DNA from: Bacteroidota bacterium
GTDB taxonomy: Bacteria > Bacteroidota > Bacteroidia > Flavobacteriales > Flavobacteriaceae
Length of the DNA stretch: 6,436 nucleotides
NCBI GenBank assembly: GCA_015767395.1
Contig: JADWMI010000009.1
Coordinates: 1-6,436 of the forward strand
Direction: 5' to 3'
This document shows, in pieces, positions 1 through 5,343 of the stretch. The position numbers were made by a program, and so were the translations under genes. The notes beneath the pieces are model-generated. The model saw nothing but the letters and a program-made list of their open reading frames with translations. It did no database searches and had not been told where the DNA came from. How positions within the stretch are numbered: the first letter of the stretch is position 1; the number at the start of each line of letters is the position of its first letter.

Positions 1-59
1 AATGCGCCAAAATTTAGGATTAGGAATAACACGATGTATTGAATATTTTTACTCAACAT
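1..59 (-). CDS. TspO/MBR family protein, second copy, 5' end only (runs off left edge)
   Basis: Only the first 19 codons are inside the window. Read on the minus strand from the ATG at 59 they give MLSKNIQYIVLFLILNFGA, against MLSKNIQYILLFIVLNFGA at the start of the complete TspO homologue at 2687-3157: 16 of 19 residues are identical and the three changes are conservative. The start overlaps the end of the upstream GPx gene by 11 bp, exactly as in the other copy. This is a paralogue made by segmental duplication. TspO proteins are five-helix membrane proteins that bind porphyrins and other tetrapyrroles and are linked to light and oxidative-stress control. Whether this copy is intact cannot be judged from here. 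Confidence 0.85.
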   Translation of the reverse strand, partial: MLSKNIQYIVLFLILNFGA

Positions 60-606
60 ATTTGGTGATTTTAGAACTCATTGGTTTGGTTAATGAATAA
101 AAATAATCAATATAACTGCCATTCTCATCAATCAAATATTTCTGAAAATTCCATTTAACACTCGAATTCTTAACACCATTCAACTCTTTACTTGTCAGCC
201 ATGCATATAAGGGATGTTGGTTGTCACCTTTTACATCTACCTTTTCTGTCAACAAAAAAGTAACACCATAGTTTACTTCACAAAAGGATTTAATTTCAGT
301 TAAAGTACCGGGCTCCTGACCACCAAATTGATTACACGGTACACCAATTACAACTAATTTATCTTTGTAGGTTTCATACAGTTTTTCTAAATCAGCATAT
401 TGCCCGGTAAAACCACATTCAGAAGCGGTGTTTACAATTAATATTTTCTTTCCTTTAAAATCAGTGAAGTTAATCGGCTCGCCTGTTATGCTATTTATCG
501 AAATATCGTAAATCGATGGATTTGCATTCATAGCTTCTTGGTTTTGATTAATAGGTTTTGTTGTAAATAAGGTAATTGCTATACATATTACTCCAATAAT
601 TTTCAT
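49..606 (-). CDS. Glutathione peroxidase family thiol peroxidase, copy 1, with N-terminal hydrophobic leader
   Basis: Reduces hydrogen or lipid hydroperoxides; Cys-type bacterial members usually take electrons from thioredoxin rather than glutathione. The 185-residue product has the full catalytic set: peroxidatic Cys64 in NTASECGFT, Gln97 in CNQFGGQEPG, and Trp152-Asn153 in VKWNFQKYL. Cys109 in SFCEVNYGVTF lies where the resolving Cys of yeast Gpx3-type enzymes sits. The family is usually about 160 residues; the extra 25 at the N-terminus begin with the hydrophobic stretch MKIIGVICIAITLF, which could be a signal peptide or membrane anchor. A start at Met26 would give a standard cytosolic enzyme, but the leader is present in both copies, so I keep the ATG at 606. 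It is 85% identical to the copy at 3147-3704, with only one change in residues 51-120. Its 3' end overlaps the following tspO by 11 bp. Confidence 0.93.
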   Translation of the reverse strand: MKIIGVICIAITLFTTKPINQNQEAMNANPSIYDISINSITGEPINFTDFKGKKILIVNTASECGFTGQYADLEKLYETYKDKLVVIGVPCNQFGGQEPGTLTEIKSFCEVNYGVTFLLTEKVDVKGDNQHPLYAWLTSKELNGVKNSSVKWNFQKYLIDENGSYIDYFYSLTKPMSSKITKYVE

Positions 607-623
607 TTGTTTTCTTTTAAAAA

Positions 624-681
624 TTAAATGCTATTGGTGGTACATCCTAATACCTAGTCAAAAAATTACAACTATTACAGT
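624..681 (-). pseudogene. Remnant of a short-chain dehydrogenase gene (5' and 3' scraps fused)
   Basis: The gap between the small gene (ends 689) and GPx copy 1 is where the SDR sits in the other copy. On the minus strand 681-646 reads T V I V V I F * L G I R, which aligns without gaps to T I V V I G G S K G I G, the Rossmann start of the SDR at 3721-4404. Bases 647-624 read G C T T N S I stop, against the SDR end G I T T I K T stop. The original ATG and about 200 codons between are missing, and the two scraps are in different frames. Each match is short, so the case rests on exact synteny plus two independent end matches. Confidence 0.55.
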
Positions 682-688
682 TGAAAAT

Positions 689-910
689 TTAAACTGTAAT
701 ACGTAAGTTTAATCGCTTATCAACTTTACGTTTTATAACTGTTAAACGTTTCATGATATCCATTAAATCGGAATTTTGAGTTTCCTTATAAATCTCGTTA
801 ATTCCTAAAATGAACGCTTTTAATTTTCGAGAAGCAATAATTCTTTCACTCGTCGTTTTCAATGAAATTTTACTTTGTTCATATTCCAAAGCTTCATTTA
901 TTAAATCCAT
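689..910 (-). CDS. Small basic helical protein, 73 residues, function unknown (intact copy)
   Basis: I do not recognise the family. The product starts MDLINEALEYEQSKISLKTT and ends in a very basic stretch (MKRLTVIKRKVDKRLNLR); no Pro, Cys or Trp is present and the pattern suggests an all-helical soluble protein, perhaps binding nucleic acid or a partner. That it is a real gene is shown by a decayed paralogue at 4414-4636, matching over its whole length (about 58% identical after frame repair), with the same length and the same place in the operon. The open frame continues upstream of this ATG to about 1019 without a stop, through the queD remnant, but has no ATG, GTG or TTG, so I keep the ATG at 910, which aligns with the paralogue's start. 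The next functional gene is GPx copy 1, 82 bp on. Confidence 0.7.
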   Translation of the reverse strand: MDLINEALEYEQSKISLKTTSERIIASRKLKAFILGINEIYKETQNSDLMDIMKRLTVIKRKVDKRLNLRITV

Positions 911-924
911 ATTTTTTAATTTTA

Positions 925-952
925 ATTCGTATTCGTATTGTAATTCGTATTG
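925..952 (-). repeat. Short imperfect repeat (TACGAA / CAATACGAAT units)
   Basis: On the minus strand the bases before the 73-residue gene hold CAATACGAAT twice (952-943 and 940-931), followed by one further ACGAAT (930-925). The stretch lies where the queD remnant runs into the small gene and where folE should have been. It may be slippage growth at a deletion junction. A regulatory role is possible but has no support. Confidence 0.5.
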
Positions 953-1113
953 TTCATCAATTTGTGCAGCTACAATATTATAAATAATAGTTACAATGCT
1001 TGCTCTAATTAGATTTAATTCTTAGAATTATTCAACATTCTTTTAACTAGACCATATTTAGAATGCAATCTACGTGCCAAATTAAAATGTTTTTATCTTA
1101 TAACAGCAATTCT
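941..1113 (-). pseudogene. Remnant of the PTPS/queD gene (internal deletion, stop, frameshift)
   Basis: On the minus strand from 1113 one frame reads R I A V I R * K H F N L A R R L H, matching K L A I T R K E H F N S A H R L H of the intact enzyme at 5306-5719, including the HFN and RLH blocks; the first zinc His has become Arg and a Lys codon is TAA. In the next frame, downstream, LN-IRAS-IVTIIYNIV and then QIDEQYEL match the C-terminal LNPTTENIAKVIYMLL and NIETQYEL. The middle of the protein, with the CNNPNFHGHNY zinc site, is gone. The remnant lies just ahead of the small gene, so it is the duplicated counterpart of the intact queD gene. It cannot encode an active enzyme. Confidence 0.75.
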
Positions 1114-1128
1114 TTTTTTTTCTACTCC

Positions 1129-1136
1129 TAAATATA
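1129..1136 (-). promoter_or_regulatory. Possible leftover promoter -7 element before the queD remnant
   Basis: Minus-strand TATATTTA matches 7 of 8 positions of the Bacteroidetes TAnnTTTG element. The same octamer, also preceded by ATTG within two bases, lies upstream of the intact queD gene (5740-5747). It could still drive the left-hand small gene, GPx and TspO, but no clear -33 TTG at the right distance was found. Confidence 0.3.
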
Positions 1137-1297
1137 CAATATTAACTAAAATAAAGTTTGTTCAAAGGTTTTTATAATTTATTTAATAAATTATCTATAG
1201 ATTCAAAAAATTTAACACTACTCTTATTGTATTTTATTGATGACTCATAGGGCCCAATTTTAAAACTCATTTTTTTATTTTTAATTGTTATAACACC

Positions 1298-1663
1298 CTA
1301 AAATTTACAAAAAAATCTTAAAATGCGTTGTTTAGTAATACCTAAAATTCTTTTATTAATTTCTTTAGTCGCGTTTTTATAGAAAACATACTCTTCAACA
1401 GAAAAATGACCAATTACAATACCTTTAACCTCATTTTTTAGTTGATGATCTTTTAAAAATGCCGTTGTTATAAATTTATTTTTTTCGGCATCGGTTGCAT
1501 TCATTAAATCATTTTTTTTTAAAACAGCGTAATGCTGAAAATAAACGAATAACAAATCATTTAATGATTTAATAATTGGCCTCAAGGATAAATTTTGAAA
1601 CCTTTCTAATTGTTTAGTCTTATCTAAAATAATTGCATTGGGTATCGATGGTCTTGTTTTCAT
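1298..1663 (-). CDS. Conserved protein of unknown function, 121 residues, last gene of the operon
   Basis: Reads MKTRPSIPNAIILDKTKQLE, then the block FQNLSLRPIIKSLNDLLFVYF, with KGIVIGHFSVEEYVFYKN near the C-terminus. I associate this pattern (FQN-LRPI, then KG-VIG-F-V-EY) with a small Bacteroidetes family that databases sometimes label 'glyoxalase'; no glyoxalase metal-binding pattern is visible, and I would not carry that name over. It is a soluble, mostly helical protein with no signal peptide. Its ATG overlaps the stop of the CIA30 gene by 4 bp (ATGA), so it is translationally coupled and belongs to the operon. After its TAG (1298-1300) comes an AT-rich stretch without a clear terminator. 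Confidence 0.75.
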   Translation of the reverse strand: MKTRPSIPNAIILDKTKQLERFQNLSLRPIIKSLNDLLFVYFQHYAVLKKNDLMNATDAEKNKFITTAFLKDHQLKNEVKGIVIGHFSVEEYVFYKNATKEINKRILGITKQRILRFFCKF

Positions 1664-2193
1664 TCTAAAATAATACTATCAATTATCAGTTCAAATTGCT
1701 CATCCTTCTTATTCCCTATTAAAAACCCGAGTTCTTCCAGTTCGTTTCCAGTATAATTGTCCATATCTAATTTTCTTCCTCTAAAAGTGGGTGCTAGGTC
1801 TGATAACCTAATTTCAATAGTCTCCCATTCAGTTTTAGTTTGAAAATAAGAAATGTAAGAATGCTGATTAAATTTGTCAGGTTTTACTCTAAATTGGTAT
1901 TTTTTACCATCTCCTTTTAGAAGAATCTTAATTTTTTGAAATCGAGATACGTCTAGTTTTTCAAAACGATGTCTCAGTGAGGAAAAACCACCATTATTAG
2001 CTGTTGAAACAGTTCCAGAAAAAACAGCGTGTCCTTCACTATTTATGGCAAATTCTCCATTAGATTGCCCTCCCATAACGACATCATCAACCACTCTCCA
2101 TCCAAAAAGGTTGCTATTTTTATTAAAATCAATAATTGTTAAACTCGTACTTATTGCTAGTGCCATAATTGTAATATAATTTAAAATAAACAT
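1660..2193 (-). CDS. CIA30-domain (complex I intermediate-associated protein 30-like) protein
   Basis: A 177-residue protein of the CIA30 family (NDUFAF1-like, a galactose-binding-like beta fold). Family blocks seen are WRVVDDVVMGGQSNG (32-46), FSGTVSTANNGGFSSLR (58-74), GDGKKYQFRV (94-103), TEWETIEIRLSDLAPTFRGR (121-140) and LGFLIGNKKDEQFELIIDSI (155-174). Bacterial members are not complex I assembly factors in any proven way and are often found in stress operons. The start is moved from the in-frame TTG at 2217, which lies inside the upstream SRPBCC gene, to the ATG at 2193; this leaves a 4-bp gap and puts a hydrophobic leader (MFILNYITIMALAISTSLTI) at the N-terminus, suggesting export or anchoring. 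It overlaps the next gene by 4 bp. Confidence 0.85.
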   Translation of the reverse strand: MFILNYITIMALAISTSLTIIDFNKNSNLFGWRVVDDVVMGGQSNGEFAINSEGHAVFSGTVSTANNGGFSSLRHRFEKLDVSRFQKIKILLKGDGKKYQFRVKPDKFNQHSYISYFQTKTEWETIEIRLSDLAPTFRGRKLDMDNYTGNELEELGFLIGNKKDEQFELIIDSIILE

Positions 2194-2197
2194 TTTT

Positions 2198-2683
2198 TTA
2201 TTTGTTAATTTGACCAAAAAATTCTGTCAACTTCTTTGTTCTATAATTAAAAATTTCTGTTAACTTAGGTTTTATTAAAAATGGATGTACCAGTCTTCCA
2301 ATAAAACCAAAAGGCACTTTATAATCTATTATATCTTCCATTTCTACACCTCCTTCAATTGGATTTATAAAATGCTTGTGATGCCATAAAGCATAGGGTC
2401 CAAATCGTTGCTCATCAACAAAGTATTTCTTATCAACTATATGCGTAATTTCCGTAACCCAAGTAGTTTTAACCCCTAAGATAGGTGTTACAATGTACTG
2501 TATTATCTGCCCTGCAAACATTGGCTTATCCGCACCAGATATGATATCAAAACTCATATAATCTGGCGTAATTACCTTTAAATTATTAGGATTTGATAAA
2601 AAATCCCAAGCCTCATCCAATGTTATGGGTAAGTGCTGTTTTGAAGACAATCTGTAAACCTTTCCTTTTGTTGAAAATTCCAT
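2198..2683 (-). CDS. SRPBCC (START-like) ligand-binding protein
   Basis: A 161-residue single-domain protein of the SRPBCC superfamily, which forms a helix-grip fold around a hydrophobic ligand pocket. Signatures are the N-terminal strand and helix QHLPITLDEAWDFLSNPNNL (16-35), RFGPYALWHHKHFI (93-106), EMEDIIDYKVPFG (114-126) and the long C-terminal helix up to TKKLTEFF (149-156). The pattern FGPY-xx-W-xHxHxF followed by (M)xDxxDYxxPFG marks the bacterial subgroup sometimes mislabelled 'cell division inhibitor' or 'cyclase'. The ligand is unknown; lipid, carotenoid or tetrapyrrole are reasonable guesses given TspO next door. The ATG at 2683 lies 3 bp after the tspO stop. Confidence 0.85.
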   Translation of the reverse strand: MEFSTKGKVYRLSSKQHLPITLDEAWDFLSNPNNLKVITPDYMSFDIISGADKPMFAGQIIQYIVTPILGVKTTWVTEITHIVDKKYFVDEQRFGPYALWHHKHFINPIEGGVEMEDIIDYKVPFGFIGRLVHPFLIKPKLTEIFNYRTKKLTEFFGQINK

Positions 2684-2686
2684 AAA

Positions 2687-3157
2687 CTAGTTTTTAATTA
2701 CAATGTAAAGATTTAAAGAACTCGCTAAAAGCAACCAAACAAAATAAGGAGCAATCCACAAGGTTGATAACCGCATGGTTCCACTAAAATTAAATAAGAA
2801 GTACCCTACAACAATGGTTAACAACCCAATATTAAGAAAACCCAACATCGTTAAATGCTGATTAAAGAAGAAGTAATTCCAAGAAATATTTAAAATAAAT
2901 TGAATTGAAAAAACAATCCAAATAAAAAATTTAAATTCACTTATTAATATCAGATTTGCCATATAAATTGAATAACAAATCATAATTGAAAACCAAGCAA
3001 CACCAAACACCCAGCCTGGAGGAGTCCATGGTGCTTTTTTTAAAGTTAAATACCAATCAGATGAAGGTCCACTATTCATAAAATAACTTCCTATTGCTAA
3101 AGCCCCAAAATTTAGTACTATAAATAACAATATGTATTGAATATTTTTACTTAACAT
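2687..3157 (-). CDS. tspO: TspO/MBR family tryptophan-rich sensory protein (complete copy)
   Basis: A 156-residue integral membrane protein with five hydrophobic helices (about 6-28, 49-72, 77-97, 103-124 and 132-153), the usual TspO layout and length. Hallmarks seen are APWTPPGWVFGVAW (42-55), QFILNISWNYFFF (86-98) and APYFVWLLLASSLN (136-149). The family binds porphyrins and other tetrapyrroles; in Rhodobacter it links oxygen and light to pigment gene control, and bacterial homologues have been tied to photo-oxidative degradation of protoporphyrin. Its ATG overlaps the GPx stop by 11 bp, implying coupled translation. A second copy begins at the left edge (1-59) with the same overlap. Confidence 0.93.
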   Translation of the reverse strand: MLSKNIQYILLFIVLNFGALAIGSYFMNSGPSSDWYLTLKKAPWTPPGWVFGVAWFSIMICYSIYMANLILISEFKFFIWIVFSIQFILNISWNYFFFNQHLTMLGFLNIGLLTIVVGYFLFNFSGTMRLSTLWIAPYFVWLLLASSLNLYIVIKN

Positions 3158-3704
3158 AATTTATGATTTTGGAACTCATTGGCTTGGTCATTGAGTAGAA
3201 ATAATCAATATATTGTCCATTTTCATCAATTAGGTATTTTTGAAAATTCCATTTTACACTTGAACCTTTCACTCCATTCAACTCTTTATTTGTTAGCCAT
3301 TCATATAAAGGATGTTGTTTTTCACCTTTTACAGCTACTTTTTCTGTTAATAAAAACGTAACACCGTAATTTACTTCACAAAATGATTGTATTTCTGTTA
3401 AAGTACCTGGCTCCTGACCTCCAAATTGATTACAAGGAACACCTATAACAACTAATTTATCTTTATAGGTTTCGTATAACTTTTCCAAATCAGCATATTG
3501 TCCTGTAAAACCACATTCAGAGGCGGTGTTTACAATTAATATTTTCTTTCCTTTAAAATCAGCCAAGTCAATCGGCTGGCCTGTAATGCTATTGATTGAA
3601 ATATCATAAATGGATGGATTCGTATTCATAATTTCTTGATTTTGATTTGTGAATGGCATTAAAAATAACGTTATCACTAAACTTATTATTCCGATAATTT
3701 TCAT
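3147..3704 (-). CDS. Glutathione peroxidase family thiol peroxidase, copy 2, with N-terminal hydrophobic leader
   Basis: Same architecture as the enzyme at 49-606: peroxidatic Cys64, Gln97, Trp152-Asn153 and probable resolving Cys109, preceded by a leader (MKIIGIISLVITLFLMPF) that looks like a signal peptide or membrane anchor. The copies differ at 27 of 185 positions. About eleven of these fall in the first 30 residues, four in residues 41-50, and nearly all the rest after residue 120, so the catalytic core is almost unchanged while leader and surface have drifted. It starts 16 bp after the SDR stop and overlaps tspO by 11 bp. Because both copies keep all catalytic residues, both are probably functional. 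Confidence 0.93.
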   Translation of the reverse strand: MKIIGIISLVITLFLMPFTNQNQEIMNTNPSIYDISINSITGQPIDLADFKGKKILIVNTASECGFTGQYADLEKLYETYKDKLVVIGVPCNQFGGQEPGTLTEIQSFCEVNYGVTFLLTEKVAVKGEKQHPLYEWLTNKELNGVKGSSVKWNFQKYLIDENGQYIDYFYSMTKPMSSKIINYVK

Positions 3705-3720
3705 TTTGTTGTTTTTTTAT

Positions 3721-4404
3721 TTAAGTTTTTATGGTTGTAATTCCGCAATCCATTTCAAATATTTGACCAGACATAGAAGCTGCCTTTTCTGAGATTAAAA
3801 AAGATGATAATTCAGCAACTTCTTCTGGTTTTAAATATTTTTTTAATGGATGTCGCTCAACCATTTGCGCCTTCATTCTTTCATTTCTTAACAATTTTTC
3901 AGCTAAGCTAGTTTCAGTTATTGTAGGGGCTATTGCATTCACTCTTATAGCTGGTGAAAATTCTGCAGCTAAAGATTTAACCAAACCTTCAATTGCCGAT
4001 TTTGCTGAAGCAATACTAGCGTGAAATGGCATTCCAATTTTTGCTGCAACGGAACTAAATAATAGCACTGCAGGTGAACTAGACTCCTTTAATAATGGTA
4101 AATATTTTTGAATTGCTATTACAGCTCCTAAAAAATTAATTTCATAATCAATTTTAAAATCTTCTATTTTTAATCGCGTAAAAGGTTTTAAATTGATACT
4201 TCCTGGGCAATAAATTAACACATCAACACTATTTAATTCAGGCAACTCCTCTTTTAAAATATCACAGCTATAATGTGTTAAATTGGGATGCTTAAATTCA
4301 GGTTTCGATCTACTAATATTAATCACATTATTATTCATTAATTCTTTTTGAATAATAGCGCTTCCAATACCTTTACTTCCTCCAATAACTACAATTGTTC
4401 TCAT
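3721..4404 (-). CDS. Short-chain dehydrogenase/reductase-like protein lacking the catalytic Tyr
   Basis: A 227-residue Rossmann-fold protein. The nucleotide-binding loop is GGSKGIG (8-14), followed by CDIL (47-50) where the adenine-contacting Asp lies, YCPG (65-68) in place of the NNAG block, Asn90 in the helix-4 position, FSS (116-118) with the active-site Ser, and RVNAIAPTITETSLA (154-168) after the core. The YxxxK motif reads I131-A-S-A-K135: Lys is kept but Tyr is Ile. I recall this P-x-H-x-x-I-A-x-A-K pattern from a subgroup found near photolyase genes in marine bacteria; it may bind NAD(P) without standard carbonyl chemistry. Its start follows the small pseudogene by 9 bp. A scrap of its paralogue remains at 624-681. 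Confidence 0.87.
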   Translation of the reverse strand: MRTIVVIGGSKGIGSAIIQKELMNNNVINISRSKPEFKHPNLTHYSCDILKEELPELNSVDVLIYCPGSINLKPFTRLKIEDFKIDYEINFLGAVIAIQKYLPLLKESSSPAVLLFSSVAAKIGMPFHASIASAKSAIEGLVKSLAAEFSPAIRVNAIAPTITETSLAEKLLRNERMKAQMVERHPLKKYLKPEEVAELSSFLISEKAASMSGQIFEMDCGITTIKT

Positions 4405-4413
4405 TGCTTCGTT

Positions 4414-4636
4414 TTAAATAGTAATTCTCTGGTTTAAGCGTTTTTTAACTTATTTATTTTTCACGATTAACCTTTTCATGAAATCTATTAACATAGGGTT
4501 CTCGATTTTCTTATAAACTTCTATTTATTCCTAAAATTAAAGATTTTATTTTTTTAGAAACAACAATTCTATAATTGGTGGTTTTTAATGAAAGTTTACG
4601 TAGCTGAAAATCCTAGGCCTCATTTATTAAATCCAT
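4414..4636 (-). pseudogene. Decayed copy of the 73-residue small protein gene
   Basis: Reading from ATG at 4636 gives MDLINEA, then TAG at codon 8, then DFQLRKLSLKTTNYRIVV and KKIKSLILGIN. One extra A after codon 38 shifts the frame; in the new frame EVYKKIENPMLIDFMKRL follows, then IVKNK, a TAA, and VKKRLNQRITI with a final TAA at 4416-4414. This matches the intact protein at 689-910 over its whole length, with about 42 of 73 positions identical. The 223-nt length, against 222 nt for the intact gene, agrees with a single net inserted base. It lies between folE (5-bp gap) and the SDR (9-bp gap), so it is a dead cistron inside a working operon. Confidence 0.88.
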
Positions 4637-4641
4637 CTTAT

Positions 4642-5343
4642 TTATAGTTTTAAATAGTTTTGTAATTCCGTTATTTTTTCAGTTCTTAAAAAAACACCTC
4701 CATAATAGCTGGTAACAGTTGCCGAGGAATTATCTTTAATACCTCTTGAAGCCACGCATAAATGTTTTGCATCAATAATTACAGCCACATCATCCGTCTC
4801 TAAAATATCCGATAGTTCAATAGCAATTTGATTGGTTAAACGTTCTTGCACTTGAGGCCTATTTGCAAAATATTGTACAATTCTATTAATTTTTGAAAGC
4901 CCAATTACTTTCCCAGATGAAATATAAGCCACATGAACTTTTCCGAAAATAGGCACAAAATGATGTTCGCAATTTGAATAAAACTGAATGTTTTTTTCAA
5001 CTAACATTTGATTGTATTTGTACTTATTATCAAACAATGCAATTTTTGGTTTATTAGCAGGATTTAATCCGGAAAAAATTTCATCAATGTACATTTTGGC
5101 CACTCTTTTAGGAGTTCCGTTTAAAGAATCATCAGTCAAATCTAAACCAATTACCCCCATAATTTGAGCAAACAAATCAGCTATTCTTTCTTTCTTTTCT
5201 TGGTCAGTCAACAAAAAAGCATCCTTAATTAAAGGCGTTTCAATTCCTGTATATAAATGATCGTCACCTATCTCGTCAAAATTAAAACCATTTAATTTAG
5301 TTTTATTAATAGGGGAATTCAACAAAGTTTCTGGGTGTCTCAT
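4642..5343 (-). CDS. folE: GTP cyclohydrolase I
   Basis: Converts GTP to 7,8-dihydroneopterin triphosphate, the first step to folate, biopterin-type and deazapurine compounds. The 233-residue protein has the type I core from about residue 50: GTPKRVAKMY (76-85), the zinc site with Cys125 and His128 in SNCEHHFVP, LSKINRIVQYFANRPQVQER (149-168), and DAKHLCVASRGI (191-202) carrying catalytic His194 and the third zinc ligand Cys196. The first 45 or so residues are variable, as in other homologues. The ATG at 5343 lies within the queD coding region, overlapping it by 38 bp, so the two pterin genes are coupled. As part of a stress-type operon this may be a second, specialised folE; the rest of the genome is not visible. 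Confidence 0.95.
   Translation of the reverse strand: MRHPETLLNSPINKTKLNGFNFDEIGDDHLYTGIETPLIKDAFLLTDQEKKERIADLFAQIMGVIGLDLTDDSLNGTPKRVAKMYIDEIFSGLNPANKPKIALFDNKYKYNQMLVEKNIQFYSNCEHHFVPIFGKVHVAYISSGKVIGLSKINRIVQYFANRPQVQERLTNQIAIELSDILETDDVAVIIDAKHLCVASRGIKDNSSATVTSYYGGVFLRTEKITELQNYLKL

Noticed and set aside
1174..1194. Near-perfect AT-only palindrome (10-bp arms, 1-bp centre), considered as operon terminator
   Set aside because: No GC in the stem, a loop too small for a stable hairpin and no U tract on the exit side for the minus strand.
1172..1270. Minus-strand open frame of 32 codons (starts MSFKIGPYESS) after the 121-residue gene
   Set aside because: Very short, no recognised similarity, no match in the other copy and no ribosome-binding site that stands out; chance open frames of this size are common in AT-rich DNA.
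1286..1295. 10-bp palindrome TGTTATAACA just after the 121-residue gene
   Set aside because: No spacer, so no hairpin; no neighbouring promoter to make it an operator; expected by chance in this composition.
2194..2217. TTG start for the CIA30 gene at 2217
   Set aside because: It would overlap the SRPBCC gene by 20 bp and put charged residues before the hydrophobic leader; the ATG at 2193 gives tidy operon spacing.
3179..3361. Plus-strand open frame of 60 codons
   Set aside because: It lies antisense within GPx copy 2, whose catalytic motifs and paralogue leave no doubt about the coding strand; its sequence resembles no family.
4414..4636. Programmed frameshift or stop readthrough as the explanation for the broken small gene
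   Set aside because: Two separate stops plus an inserted base, and lower conservation than the neighbouring duplicated GPx, point to decay; no slippery site or stimulatory hairpin was apparent.
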